Shown: positions 15,101-27,000, counted from the first letter of the stretch. The stretch is DNA of 64,000 nt from Alentia gelatinosa (GCA_950022655.1 OX465581.1:107429125-107493124), one strand, 5' to 3'. Notes: generated from the letters alone by a model not told the origin. Numbers and translations are program-made.

Positions 15101-16735
15101 TTCTTTTTAGTGATATACTGGTTACGAATCTTTACTTAGGGCGAGGCAAGGGAGGGTACGGCCAGTTTAGACAGAGCCTTCTGCGGTAGTGGCAGTTGGA
15201 TGATCGAATCCAATCGTCATCAACTCTCGTTACTTCAGTGTTCAAACAAGCCAGCCATAGTTTAGTGTCATATTAAATATGGATCGTAATTGTTTATAAA
15301 TCTTTGTTTACTTACAGGTTTATTACGATGCCGATACTTACAAAAGTTTCACAGGAAACCAGCATCTTTATGTTACAGTCAATATACTTAAAGTAAGTTA
15401 TCATAAATGAGTGAGTGTGGTAAAGAATTATTAAAGATGAATATATGTTCATCCAAGATCGACAAAAGTGGATAGCTCCCTTCAATTCCAAGTTAATTTT
15501 GTACGTGAAAAAAAGCCTTCTTGAGGCAACAACAACGACAATAAATATAAAAGAGAATTGATTTCCAGTTAATGCTTTATACAACATTCTGTAATGGAAA
15601 AACATTCAAACGAATTATTACATTGTTTGCGAAAATATAAAGGCTAAGTGGATATTAGTCCCACAAATCGATAGGAAAGCTTATACAACATCCACTAGAG
15701 ATCGTGCATCATCAGTGTTTAGAGAGTATATCTTGATGTAATCTATGATCAAGTGTACCATGAATTTAGTGCTAATGCCCCCAGAGAACATCGTTAGTGA
15801 TACAGAATATGCCGTATTGCCCAGTGAAACAGGAGTGTATTTGAATTGTGAATGGTTTCTTATTCAGATCCCAGTTTTTATACGCGGAGGCCACATCATA
15901 CCCAGGAAAGATCGTATACGGCGTGCATCCACCTTAGCGCACTCAGACCCCTTCACCTTAGTAGTGGCCCTCGACAAAAAGGTGAATGATAACTTTTAAA
16001 TACACTCGAAATGCGCTGATCATGGGGTTCCGCACTTTATCTCACCCCTGGTATTTTGTCTCCATAGACCTAACATTGGGAATTCGTATCTAACGCCCAT
16101 TAGATATTTAGGAAAAATATCCAATGGGGTATCATGTCACAAATTATAACCCATTGGTCAATGTTAAGGGTGAGATAAATTCAGAAACCCATTCGAGTTT
16201 AGTGTCAGAGCTCGATCCCATCTCGTTTGAATCACTACCTAATTCACGCGGCTTCGCCTTGTGAATTACTACGTGATTCAAACTCTATCGGATACGAGCT
16301 CAGACCCTAAACTCTTATAGGTTTCCTCTATAGTATCGGTCAGGGACTCAGCTTAATGTGGAACCTTTTCAATTAGTTTTTTTTTGTGAGAGGGTTATCA
16401 ACTGAGATACTAACGGAAAGATTAACTAGCAAATATTTCAATGTGTCTACTTCTACAGTTAACATCATAAAATATGTCTACGTGTGTCTCGGTGTTATCA
16501 TTATCATACTTATAGAAATAACTACAAAAAAGGTTTATGTGTTGACAGTATCAATCCAATTAAGATGAATATAAGTTTGGTGATCAATATCAAGGAGGCC
16601 TGAAGATTGTCTCAGATGAAAAACCGTTTGAGATGTTACACCTGTTTCTGTGACAACCTCTTAGGCCACCGCTTAGGCCACTCAAAAAAACAACTTGTTT
16701 CTCATCACCAGGCTATGAAAAATATGATGAGGGCG

Positions 16736-16771
<36 letters not shown>

Positions 16772-18689
16772 GATCAAAGATGGCTTAAAAGTGTCATAAA
16801 ATGGGCTTTAGACATACAGTAAAACCCTGCGTAAGCAGTCACCCTCCGTTCCGGGCCAAAAGATTCATCTTATTTTAACAAAAAAAAAAATCTTTTAAAA
16901 TCGTTTTTGCAGATGTGCGCGGTGATGAGAAACAAGTTTTTTTTTAGTGGCCTTAGCATAACCTGCACACAGCAAGGCGATCTAACATGCCCCAACAACA
17001 TTGGGCAAATCGCCTAGATACGTATGGTCGAATATCAAAACCAGTATGCGATGCAACCACTTGTCATTCAAGCGGACAGCGGAAATAAAGCCGTAGCTCA
17101 TCAAGACCTAATATTATAAGTGATTTAGATCATGTATTCGTGAACGTGCAAGTGAATGGGTTCTAATCTTATCATTCTTTGTTTTAGGGTAACGCGGAAG
17201 GAGAGTTATACACAGATGACTACCATACGTATGAATATAAAAATGGCCAGTATGCTCATAGACGATTTACATTTAGTAATAACCGATTGGTTAATAGGTA
17301 AGTAATAGATATCCTTGTGTATTAGTTTGCACCATGATTTCGCCCTTTAATTTTTACCTACTTCATCTAAAAAAACTATGATTCTGGTAGAATCCGCTTG
17401 GAGTGTCTCCCGCACATAGAGACAGAGTGAACCAGACCTAGGCATGGAGAGTGAAGTGCCACGAGAGTGAGAATCTTGTGGAGGCAAAAACTAGAATATC
17501 TTCTTCTTTTTTGTAGATCTATAGGCAGAAGTAACATTTCTCTTATGAATTATTTCGAGCCATGCCGAAATCAAAGTTTAGTAATTTAGTTTTTTTTATC
17601 TGCTGGTCTCGAGAGAAAGCAATGAGACCACAACCTTCCGCTGGTGTCAATCCATATAGTTCTGATCGCCGATGATCAGTTCAAGTCATCTGAAATGATA
17701 ACCACAAGTTTACGATGATTTCCCGTTCACCTGCTAGAGGGCTCGACGACAGTTAGGAATCGTTACACTGGAGTACATTCCATGGTAGTCAAAGACAAAT
17801 CGACGAAGTCGCTAGTAGTTTAAATAAAATCTCACTTAGTCTATACACCTCTGTTCACTACTGGTATGAGGCCTTATCAGGAATAGATAACCCAGTCTAT
17901 TTACTACGACTTTAAATGTATCAAATTCCTAACTAATTCATTAAATACCGTTTCATTCCGGATGTTGTTGACATATTACAGAATGATCATAGGAATACGC
18001 TGAGTCAGCTTTCACATCACTGAATTAGAAATTAGGTGTTTTTACTGTACGTATGATATTATTCACATGCATTATTTAATAATATATGTTATTGGTAGTT
18101 GCCTCACATTAAAGCCATGTCTTTCCAATTTCAGAAACGCCGATGAAAAAGGTGTCTATAAAACGAAGTCCTGGTTAGAACGTGTGATACTTGTCGGTGT
18201 CAAGTCTCAGCCCCGGTCTGTAACATTAACTGGTGCAGGTGAGTTCAAAGGTGTATTACAAACATACACCTATAAAAGAAATATCCAATCATCTCCATAT
18301 TTTTTTCTAATCTGTTAAACTGATGTTGATATATGGTGAATAATACATGATAGATATTGTGTATCAGGAAGCTACCTTTTTTTTAGTTTGGTGCCTTGGG
18401 AAAGTGGAAACCAATATCAAACAATTTCAGTATGTTACAATGGTAGCAAATAAAATAGCCAACATATTTCACAATAATATGTTTTCCTTTTTTTTAAGAC
18501 CAACTTGCGCACTTTAAATAAGCCATACAAGATATATTTTGATATGCTTCAATGTAAATCTCTTTGGTCATTTTTTCTTTAGGTGTGGCACAATCACTAG
18601 ACTTCACCTACAGTGCAGACAAACAAGTTCTTACGATAAGAAAGCCAGCCGTCAACATTGCCGAAGACTGGAAAATCACACTCAATTAA
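153..18689 (+). CDS. GANAB: Glucosidase II alpha subunit (GH31), 5' partial, 20 exons plus one alternative exon
   Basis: This ER enzyme trims the two inner glucoses from N-glycans in the calnexin cycle. Exons, all phase-compatible with GT-AG borders: 153-338, 2262-2313, 4134-4218, 5083-5179, 6149-6250, 6832-6910, 7317-7490, 7699-7760, 8163-8240, then 8631-8833 or 9430-9632, 11319-11542, 12324-12420, 12651-12811, 13263-13512, 14476-14552, 15318-15392, 15868-15981, 17188-17297, 18135-18238, 18583-18689 (stop TAA 18687-18689). They encode about 811 residues. The first ~150 residues of the family, including the signal peptide, lie upstream of the window. The second and third exons encode the acidic linker ([10 protein letters not shown]...) typical of GANAB. 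Landmarks seen: [44 protein letters not shown], the nucleophile motif [10 protein letters not shown] (Asp codon 11429-11431), the acid/base motif WTGDN (Asp 12668-12670), and C-terminal beta-sandwich exons. GANAB rather than GANC is chosen for the acidic linker and overall match. The exact 5' border of the first exon is the least certain. Confidence 0.96.
1336..1568. mobile_element. Inverted-repeat element, ends GGGTGTxxACCTACT
   Basis: The left end, GGGGGTGTAAACCTACTTCG, is mirrored at the right end by CGTAGTAGGTGAACACCCTCC. It lies in the first GANAB intron in the window. The ends resemble the GGCGTCCACCTACTACG family at 32.3 and 57.0 kb, so it is probably a distant relative. Confidence 0.55.
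1849..2013. mobile_element. 165-nt imperfect inverted-repeat element
   Basis: The arms read GTAATAATAAGAAAACGT at the left and ACGTTTTCTCTTATTAC at the right. Further matching blocks inside include TTGATGCCATxAATACG against CGTATTCATGGCATCAA. It could fold almost end to end. It is intronic in GANAB. Confidence 0.7.
2876..2986. mobile_element. Short inverted-repeat element with poly(C) core
   Basis: The ends GGGGCCATCTATAAAGTATG and CGTACTTTACGGATGGTTCC are near-reverse complements around a C14 tract. Intronic in GANAB. Confidence 0.5.
3271..3427. mobile_element. 157-nt hairpin element
   Basis: Two arms of about 75 nt flank a small loop near TTTACGCC. Matching blocks include ATAATTCATGGTTTGTAC against GTACAAACCATGAATTAT, and TATAGAACG against CGTTCTATA at the outer ends. 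Intronic in GANAB. Confidence 0.75.
4562..4580 (+). repeat. Poly(G) run
   Basis: An uninterrupted G tract of about 19 nt after GT-repeat sequence, in a GANAB intron. Confidence 0.9.
4687..4798. mobile_element. GACTGGTTTCAG-family hairpin element, copy 1 (diverged)
   Basis: The ends TAACTGATTTCAGATACAAGC and GTCTGAACCAGTTA mirror each other. The interior has a strong hairpin (GACTAGAC...GTCTAGTC) with GCGAATGCGAGGATATTAC, a motif related to the interiors of the copies at 52.7 and 61.9 kb. Confidence 0.6.
8631..8833 (+). CDS. GANAB: GANAB alternative catalytic exon, version a (GC-rich)
   Basis: A 203-nt exon with acceptor AG at 8629-8630 and donor GTGATA at 8834. It enters in phase 2 (AG from exon 8163-8240 plus G gives Arg) and leaves in phase 1. 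It encodes a GH31 barrel segment beginning YFTWD, with [13 protein letters not shown] in the middle and ending YEGWCWP. It aligns without gaps to the next exon, with 35 of 67 whole codons identical in residue. Third codon positions are almost all G or C, unlike version b. Both copies keep the VDPH and GWCWP blocks, so each could form a complete active-site wall. This is the more diverged of the two from the usual family sequence. Whether it is expressed cannot be read from DNA alone. Confidence 0.88.
9430..9632 (+). CDS. GANAB: GANAB alternative catalytic exon, version b (canonical-like)
   Basis: A 203-nt exon with acceptor CAG at 9427-9429 and donor GTAGGG at 9633. Length and phases (in 2, out 1) are the same as version a, 596 nt upstream. 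It encodes YFTWD at the start, [13 protein letters not shown] in the middle and YDGWCWP at the end, closer to the usual GANAB sequence than version a. Splicing version a directly to version b shifts the frame and meets TAG at 9519-9521 inside this exon. Omitting both also shifts the frame and meets TAG at 12356-12358. Only one of the pair can therefore yield a full-length enzyme. Confidence 0.93.
10563..11140. mobile_element. hAT-like non-autonomous element with CAGGGTTGxCAC ends
   Basis: It begins CAGGGTTGTCACATGTC and ends GTGGCAACCCTG, which are reverse complements apart from one base at the core. Internal sequence repeats the word GTCAGGGAA several times. It lies between alternative exon 9430-9632 and the next constitutive GANAB exon. 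hAT affinity is inferred from the CAGGGxxGxCA-type terminus. No clear target duplication is visible. Confidence 0.55.
11804..12080. mobile_element. TTTATCCTACCCC two-module hairpin element, copy 1
   Basis: The first module starts TTATCCTACCCCTAATAAAA and closes with GGGGTAGGATAAA near 11920-11936. The second module is a palindrome, with AGCTTATTTATGCCAC...TTTTGTTGGCTC mirrored by GAGCCAACAAAA...TGGCATAAATAAACT. It shares both modules with the copies at 40.5 and 58.1 kb, although the second palindrome has a different sequence here. Confidence 0.8.
12985..13009 (+). repeat. Poly(G) run
   Basis: A G-only tract of roughly 20 nt within GGGGGAGGG sequence in a GANAB intron, followed by ATACTATAAATGACCTTGG, which resembles the ends of the poly(C)-core element at 2876. 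Confidence 0.85.
16036..16340. mobile_element. TTTATCTCACCCC two-module hairpin element, copy 1
   Basis: It starts TTTATCTCACCCCTGG. The first module closes with GGGTGAGATAAATTC. The second module is a palindrome centred on CACGCGGCTTCGCCTTGTG, with CGTTTGAATCAC and GTGATTCAAACTC arms. The copy at 62.5 kb is closely similar over the same 300 nt. Confidence 0.85.
16674..16954. mobile_element. Inverted-repeat element with 34-nt arms
   Basis: The left arm begins TAGGCCACTC and ends GTTTCTCATCACC (to 16709). The right arm is its mirror, GGTGATGAGAAAC to GTGGCCTTA (16921-16954). Inside are a T29 tract and a TACAGTAAAACCCTGCGTAAGC segment shared with the pogo-like fragments at 23.4 and 26.7 kb. 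Confidence 0.7.
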
Positions 18690-20440
18690 ACAACACATAC
18701 ATTCTTTATCATGTGATAAAATGCACAAGCGCAGAGTACAATTTGGATTTCTAGCATATTTCACCATATGGTATAGGTAAAACGTCATGAAAAACGGACC
18801 ATTGAAATGCATATCTGTGAACTAGTATGACTGAGACATAGAGGATGAATAATTGGTTTGTTTGGAGTACGACTGATTTGCACGAAAATTGATGGAGGCG
18901 GTTATAGACCATGTAATAATTATGCGAAAGAAAGGGAACAATCAGAAAAACGTTAAAAATGGTAAAGGTTTACTTCCCTAATATAGATATAAATTATGCC
19001 ATCAAATACACATGATTTTTTGTAAGGGATTTCCGTTAACGAATTGGAAAAAGAAAAATCGGTGAATATGAAAATGGGTTCGGAAATGACATTGACACTC
19101 CCGATTGTCACCGACTATCTCGTTGAGTCTGCTCCATTCGGGTCGAAGGGATGCACTTTATAGATACGATTTCACGAAACTTCAATGACATTAAGTCATT
19201 ACTCGGTTGTCAGGAAACTCCCAACCTTTGCCTGACTGCAGTCTTGTCGATGGACATACAATGCCAGCTGCCAGACTATAGCCGACTGTAATCAAGCTGC
19301 TTCGTCACTGTTGGCGCACATTCCCTTTTATAATATGCACTTATTCTTATACTGAATAGTGGTGGACACACAGGCGATAGCAATGTTGAAGACCGTTTCC
19401 CGATATCGTAATGAAAGTATTTGGGATGGAAAGTTATTCAGCTTTGCATTGTTTTCTACGGTGACGCCTAACCTGGTCCGTGGTGGCGGCCCGCAGATCA
19501 CAGTCGGCATGCAGGACAAGCATACCATCCATCGACAATTATATAGCCCGAGTCGTTTAGAGTATCTTTATGTATCGCTGAAACATCGTGGATATCTTCC
19601 GCTCTTAGCGACCTGATTTCAGCGTGAGACTAACGATACGTGTCCTTGAAGTGCTACTCAGCCCTGGTAATTCCAGGAAGACTATCATAATTTCTGTTAC
19701 ATTTCATGATATTTCTATTATACATCGATTTGCATGTTTACAAGTCCCTTTGTTTGCGGTTTCTTATCGGGAGTCTAGATACTTACGAAAATTCATATGG
19801 AAGAGCTCACTTTAAGCGAGCTAAATGTACATGCTTACGGCATTTAGATTTCCTGTGACTGGATTTTTGTGGTGCCGATCATGACTAAATATTACGGTGT
19901 CTGGGGAATCGTTAAAGCTATTGAGATATGAATTATATGAACTGAATTCTGTGGATTCACACCCACTATTATTTGAACTGAATTTTGTGGATTCACACCC
20001 ACGATATTATTTTCATCGAACGCCAATCAAATACTTTAGTTTGATGAAATATAGTTTGATCTTACTACGCGGAGACGCTTTATATAATACACGGGTGACA
20101 TTAGGTAAATTGATTTTGACGCACGCTGTATTTCTCTTATATTAAGACACTGATAAATTGCAACATTCATTTGAAATTAACATTTCATGGTGTGATGATG
20201 TGGCAGGTATCCTTTAAGTATGGACAATTATGGTAACTCATTTTGTGTGGCGTGGCCTCTACTTGTGTTGTATTGCACACGGTCTCCGTGATAATTTGTA
20301 AACATCTCCGTGCGAATGCAAGTCCTCAGCAGTATTAACATAAGGGGACGATGAAATCGCCATTTGACATGCTGTAAATAGGACGTGATGTGACTATGGC
20401 ATCATATATGGAAATAAACAATTGAAAAACAAATGTTTAT
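18690..20440 (+). other. Probable GANAB 3' UTR
   Basis: Non-coding AT-rich sequence follows the GANAB stop. The first AATAAA seen downstream is at 20413-20418, followed by T-rich sequence, so a 3' UTR of about 1.7 kb is likely. Small open frames here (for example near 19.36-19.62 kb on either strand) resemble nothing I recognise. Confidence 0.5.
19939..20004 (+). repeat. Two-copy tandem repeat, about 36-nt unit
   Basis: The unit GAACTGAATT(C/T)TGTGGATTC followed by ACACCCAC occurs twice in direct succession, starting at 19939 and 19975, within the likely GANAB 3' UTR. Confidence 0.75.
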
Positions 20441-21487
20441 TAGATTGAATGTATTTTGAAATGTAGCATTTTTGCTATTACGATTGTAAGATACACATGT
20501 ATTGAGAAAAAATGTATGATTGACGTTTTGTCCTAACAAATCCAAAGTATTTGTCCACAGCCCTAGTGCCATAACTCGCACTTACAAAAGAGTAGTCATT
20601 ATTCGTTTGATTTTGTAAACTTGTCATGCGTAGATATTGTTTGTAATTTCTCTTTTTGTTTAGTATATTCCAGTACTGAGGCAATAGGATGCATAGTTCT
20701 TTCTGTCTGCATATAGACAAGTAATTGAATAAAAGTATTAAGAACAAATGAATTTCAAATTTACTAGAAACTGCACTGTCTCAACAATCTGTTCTCAAAG
20801 TTATAATGACTGCTTGCAATATAATTAACAAATAACGAGTCATTCCTTATGTATGGAGATATTTCCCATCTACTGAATTCATTTTGGTACTTTACTTAGG
20901 TTCTTTTATTACTTATCCAGACGTGTTGAGTTAAAATGTAAAATTAGATCCATTCATGAATATGTAAATTGGTATAACTGGGACTATAAATATTTTCGTT
21001 TTGACTTGTAAAGACAAGTCTTTTACGAGTAAGGTATTAATTGATAGATCGTGGTCTTGGTGGTTGAGGGGAGAATACTGTATCAAGCCAGGAGGACCTG
21101 TTCTTCTATCACAAAGTTAAAACTGGATTTGATTAAAACTTGCCAAATAAAACGACCATATATTACATTTATCAACTTTCTCTGAATTATTTTTCATTTG
21201 GACATCATGACTAGAGTTTGTAGTCATCCCAGCTACAAAAGAATCTGACGATATAAGAGAAAAGATGAGTTGATAGACTTAGATTGATTTGATACTTCTG
21301 TTTTTTATCCAGTTTACTTTCGCGTGTCTCCCACTAGAAACTACGTTTGTAAGTTACCTGAAGGCGGACTTAAAACATGAAGATAACAAACCATAGTGAC
21401 CTTTAGTCAATTGTTACTTAACCATCCCCCTGCCGTCCAAGAAATAAAAGCACTACCGTCCAATTCTACCCGGCAGAGGTTTGGTTA

Positions 21488-21596
21488 AGACCTGAAACCC
21501 ACCGGGCTTCCGAAGCACACCAACGCGCCTCAAATTGTATGCGCGTCGGCGTGCACCGAGATTTATGAATTTTGCACGTTGGTGGGTTTCAGGCCT
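21488..21596. mobile_element. 109-nt hairpin element
   Basis: The terminal arms AGACCTGAAACCCACC and GGTGGGTTTCAGGCCT are near-perfect reverse complements. Confidence 0.65.
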
Positions 21597-22699
21597 TGGG
21601 CTTCGTACCGCTCTCCTACACTCACATTGGCCCTAACCTATTTGAGAACGATTTCTCTCGGAGTTCTTTTGCGATTATATCGCGAAATATCTTCAAAGAA
21701 AGTACCAGATTTCCTATACAGCGCGGATATATAAAATGGCAAGTTTTACACTTTGAAAGTGGAGGAGAAAGTACAATTATTTCTATAAACTTCACTGACA
21801 TGGCCTGGTGTGTCAAAAAAACCAACACGAGAACTGTCATTTGAAATATAAAGGGACGAAGCAGAACATCTACGTTTTTTACCTTTATCAATCAGGCATG
21901 GGACGGAAATTCCTCAAAATCCGATATAATTGGCAAGAAGTTGAGGGCCACCTACGAGGGACCAGGGACAGTGTCCCGAGTGGAGGCTCAGGTGGAACGA
22001 AGCCCCCGGCAGCTTCTGTATTTAGGTACTTACCTAATTTTTAAGACTTAGTTCTATGCACTCTAGCTAGTGATCTATGGAAAGATCTTGCAAAACTCAT
22101 TGATTTTGCTTTTTGAAAGAAGTCTTTATGCCAATTTAAAGCAAAGTTATGGCCATTCAAAGACCTGGAATTCAGCCTATCGTTCTGCCACAATTAACCA
22201 TAGTTAAGAGTTTAATTGTGATCTAAATTTTGTGATCCACCAAGCTGGTATCAAGAGTCATTTAATCACTTAAAATGCCTATTTCTCATAAACTATTGAA
22301 GCGAGAAATATGATTTAAAAAGTGGATTGAAGGTCATGACAAGGCAAATGTGACCATGCACAATATGACCTTTTCCAAGGTCAAGGTCATTTTAAGGACA
22401 AAGGTCAATGTTGGTATATATATGTGAGGATGTTGGGGTTGCTTATAGAACATAGTGGTCCCTGTCTAAATGGAAATGTTAAGGCATATTCTATACCATT
22501 TTTAACCATAGAACATGTGCAAACTAGTTATTTTTATGAGCAACTTCATCTTCAGTTGAAGATAGGTGAGGTAAAAAGTGTTCCTCAAAAGGTTAATCAC
22601 ACTATGAGCGGCAGAGCCGCGAACTGGAGTTATGTAAGTGCCTACTGTATTGTCAGCTATAAGTGAATTCCTGGCCTCAGCTGGAAATTAAAACTGCCA

Positions 22700-22765
22700 G
22701 GATTGCGCAAATATCACTTATCTCATATTTCTGGATTGCGCAAATATCACTTATCTCATCTTTCA
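22700..22765 (+). repeat. Two-copy tandem repeat, 33-nt unit
   Basis: GGATTGCGCAAATATCACTT, continuing ATCTCAT, occurs twice head to tail. Confidence 0.85.
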
Positions 22766-23354
22766 GGTTTTCATTCTGAACCATCATCCCCATCCCTCCA
22801 CAAAGAGGTTTTTTCTCCTCGGATACACAGTGTCTCAAGGAGGACTCTGAGTGAAAAAATCGCATGCCTGATAAATGCTATCTAAGATGTCGGAATCTTG
22901 GCCCGATACTTCTAGGGTGGGCTGTCACCAAAGATAAAAGACACCTAAATCAATGGGGAACAAAAGACTTAAGGGGCAACTGACCTACTCCAGAAATAAT
23001 GTCCCTAGACCCATTATCGCTCCTTAAAACAGTTTTCCAGGGATGTCAGTTGGGGCTAAGAAAAAAGTGGAAATATTTTTCATATAGAGTTTACAACATC
23101 AGAGATACGGAGAAAACTTGGAGATGACATCAATGTTGGCCATGGAATTTGGCTGGGAGTGTGTGGGGAGGTTTGAAACAGTTTTAATGGTGTGAATGCT
23201 GCTCAATTTATATCTTTATTTCAAACCAGATATAATTTCATAAATCAAAAATGAAAACAAACATCTCCATAGAAAGGTGGAAAACTGCACGGTACTGTCG
23301 TTGGGGGTGGGGGCGGTAACAGAATGAGCTGTCATATAGTTTCACATCATAGAA

Positions 23355-23495
23355 TACCATAACCTCGCTAAAGGGGACCCGGCTTAAGGGGGCAGTTTGC
23401 TGGGAACAGAAATTCTTATTTAGTTTATTTTAACCCCGCATAAGGGGGCACTTTGCTTGGAACGGAGGGTGCCCCCTTAAGCGGGGTTTACTGTA
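23355..23495. mobile_element. pogo-like inverted-repeat fragment
   Basis: It reads inward as CCATAACCTCGCTAAAGGGG and ends GCGGGGTTTACTGTA, so the reversed right end starts TACAGTAAACCCCGCTTAAG. These ends resemble the CAGTAxAACCTCG termini of pogo/Tigger-type elements with TA targets. The GCACCCTCCGTTCC block recurs at 16.8 and 26.7 kb. Confidence 0.5.
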
Positions 23496-24017
23496 TATTA
23501 TATGAAGATTAGAGGTAGAATCCAATTGTTAATCTTTAACAAAACCAAATCAGTTATTTGAATAGATACTTGGCCTAAACTAGGTAGTACAAAAGTTCCA
23601 CATCAGGACTTTAACCTATGTGAGTTCATATGGGGAATGGGGATTATGAAGGAATTCAACACAGTACTAGATGGTGATTATTGATGAGGAAAATGGAGGT
23701 GCAAAACGGCTACGTTAGTACCTCTTTTTAGCTTCTGAAACTAACTCCACAGTGCTATGCCATTGCTTACCACATTCTATACCGAGTTATATGCGACAAA
23801 AGGGACAATAGTTTGTTTCCTGATATCTCTATTACATTATACTCGCTATTGAGGTTTGCATGGATAACGTATTGCGAATATCTGGGACGATCTGGCTGGA
23901 AGCAACCTCAAGCTTCCACCAGGTCGACGGTAAAGCCCTCTGCAATGCAAAGCTCTTCTACAATAAATTTCTGTGAAAAAACTCTTCTTTTTTTAAAAAA
24001 TTTATATAACAGAAATA

Positions 24018-24023
24018 TTTATT
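24018..24023 (-). terminator. EAPP polyadenylation signal
   Basis: AATAAA on the minus strand, 62 nt past the EAPP stop codon. Confidence 0.55.
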
Positions 24024-24084
24024 GACAAAAGATTATTTACAGTATAATGGCAGGTTGATAGCTCCATTAACTAAACGTTCATCT

Positions 24085-27000
24085 CTATGAATGGCTTGCC
24101 AAAACATTAAAAAAGTGGAACACCTCATCTCTATCAAAGACACCAACTTCTGTTGTGCACTGGGAACATTTGACCGGGTGGTAAAATTCCCCGTCTTCTG
24201 TGGCAGATGCAGCCGTGGTTTCTGTCATGTCTCTAGCCTGCTTCTTTTTCTTTTTACCCTGTTGCCTCTGTTTGGGGAATTTCAGTCTTTGTTCATAATT
24301 CACGGAGCAGTTCATTACAAACATCGCTCTGTATTGGTTGTTGTATGTTTCATGTCTGAAAGAAACAAAAGGTAAATTCATTAAAAGAGAGGTTACACGA
24401 ATGGTAAATCTCAGATTTCCACAAATTTTCTCCCATAATTCCGGAAATCATATTTAATGTACGGTCTAGATGCACCATATTTTGATTATTTATTTCTAAA
24501 CGATGGGGACATTGCAGACCCTAGAGTTTATGTGTACTACACTACCGATATCAGCTTAATGAGACAGATATTTGTAAAGGTAAAACACCTAGACATACCT
24601 CTGGCAGTCTAAACACAGTTGTACCATGCACGCCGGACAGTTCAGAACGGCGTCACTGTTAGGCAGCCGCTCAGGTCTGTTGGGTGGTTTCTGTCCTGCT
24701 GGCTCCCGTTGTTTCAATTTCTTTGGTTGGTATAAACGTCTTTGTGAATCAACCCACCGTTGGTCATCATTATCAGCATTCGGGTCGTACAATAGATCGT
24801 CATTACTTAATACAGGCCGCTTCCTCGTCTTCTTTTCTGTAAAAAGTCATAGATGTATTGGGTGGACGTTTGATCTGCGTAGCGACTGTTGGTATGTCAG
24901 AAAAAAATAATTTAAATGAGGTAAATTTTCTCATGAATATTTTCCACACGAAGTCATAGATGTTTGAATTGGTTATGTTACTCTTTGATGCAGTGTCCTA
25001 AAATAATGAGAATAGTGAATTTAATTAATACAATAGTATTTGTTTGTGGTTTTACGTCGCAGGAGACCGTAAACGTATATATAGGGACCATTAAATATGT
25101 ATCTACTATCTTTGTTTTGTACAGAGAAAAAATTATAATCTGAAAATGAAAACAAGTATTTCCATGGAAAAGTAAAAAAACTATCATCCTTGATTTGGCT
25201 TGATGGATAAATAAAGTTCTAAATATCCCGACCATTGCACATCTCTTTTAAAATCTATGAGATTGAACATAGATCTAATATGCGCCTCACCTTCAGCGGT
25301 GCCTTCATCATCCGAGTCCGAATCAAAGTAGGAATTATCGTAGAAACCTGGTGCTTCGTTTGAGCGTTTTTCATTCTGTGGCCTGACAGTACTGTTTCCC
25401 GGAATGGCGACTGTGACCGAGAACAAAATAATCAATGAGGTTCGAGTTATAATAGACGGCGTTATTTTCTACTATCATATACCTGTGCACGAATAGCTCA
25501 TACTTAAATACTGGTCAGCTGTATGGATATTATTTTTTACTGAGTGACGGGCGAATATAATGTATCCCTCTGTACCATGTCACTCACTTTTAATCAAAAT
25601 TGGACTTCATAAAATCGCGTTTTAATGACTTTCAGGTATACAACAATAATGAGATTGGGTTAGGGTACCCGAATGAAATCTGTTCCGAGTTATTTTGGTG
25701 CGTACCTTCATTTGAATCAACCCTGCCATTTTCCTCTGGTAATCAAGTCATTTATAAGTATAACGATAATACAAGTCTACTAACAGAATATCTCAATTCA
25801 GTAACAACAGGCAATATGGCATGAGGGGTAATCAATCTACTTACTTGTTTTATGTTCCTGTTCTATTGCCGACATGGTTGTGTCGAGATCAGCTGTCATT
25901 TCCTTTTCAAATTCGTCCTCGCTTGATTCATCTCCCTTGCCTGATTTTTTTCTCTTCAACTTAGGTGACTTGGTTCTTTGCATGTCAAACTGCTTTTCCA
26001 GTTTTCGGCGTTGTTCAGGTGTTCCATGTAGAACAATTTCGATTTCATCGTCTGAGCTGAAAGGTCACATTAACACAGTTCATCAACTAGCGCGGTGAAT
26101 TTATGAGCTGTGTATTGGATATTGCTACCTTAGACCACGTACTAGTTACACACTCGAACAAGGGTAAATAGTTGACCAAGCACAATATAAGTTGTCAAAG
26201 CTGAAATCTAATTTACTGCCTCACGTGTAAGCGTTGTGGCAAGCAGTATGTGGGCAAAATGAAGCGACGACTCATGGATTACTTCCAAGACCACTACTAC
26301 AAAATCATCAAAGTCCGCTTAGATACCGACATAGGGGCTCACTACAACACCATATGGACCTTGATGATGTAGCCATAATAATTGTAGATTTTATTCACCT
26401 GGCCGAGGGCGAGACAACTAGCTAAATCTCAACTCGCTCAAGACAAGTGGCCTACATGAAAACAGTATGCTAGTTGTCTCACTGGTCAGTTGTCTCACCT
26501 TGTTACCCTTGACTTGGAAAATGGCAATTAATCACATTTCCATGATTTCGCCTATCCTGAATCAAAATAAACACATGCCGACTGCTTTCTGCATGTTCTT
26601 TTCAAGATGTCAGATACTTTATAGTTTACAGTTAGTTTATAGGGTGGATTCGAAACGGCCGTTTTCACACTCGCGGCAAACCGTGTAACGGGAAATGACA
26701 AATACAGTAGAGCCCCATGCCAGCAGACACTCTCCGTTCCGGACCAATGGGCCCGCTTACGCGTGGTGTCTGCTTACAGGGTGACCGCTTACACAGGGTT
26801 AAAATAAACATCTAATATAGGGAACCGTTCCGACCATAGGTGTCAGTTAACGGAATCGGAGGGTATCTTAAACTAGAAGTCACCAGATGACTCAGAGAAT
26901 CCCCCCATTTGCCCTTTCCACAAAATTTTCATCTCACTGGGGACGCCCACCCAACGAACCACATGTCAATCTACTAAGAGAATCCATGTACAACCTATTC

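Larger units (their letters stand above)
20441..24017. other. Intergenic spacer between convergent GANAB and EAPP
   Basis: No coding exon seen. It holds a hairpin element (21488-21596), a two-copy tandem repeat (22700-22765), a pogo-like inverted-repeat fragment (23355-23495), and a patch near 22340-22420 rich in AGGTCA/TGACCT half-sites. The rest is AT-rich sequence without recognisable signals. Confidence 0.6.

Noticed and set aside
19359..19616. Overlapping open frames on both strands in the GANAB 3' region
   Set aside because: Open in both directions over the same bases with no family resemblance, inside a region best read as 3' UTR.
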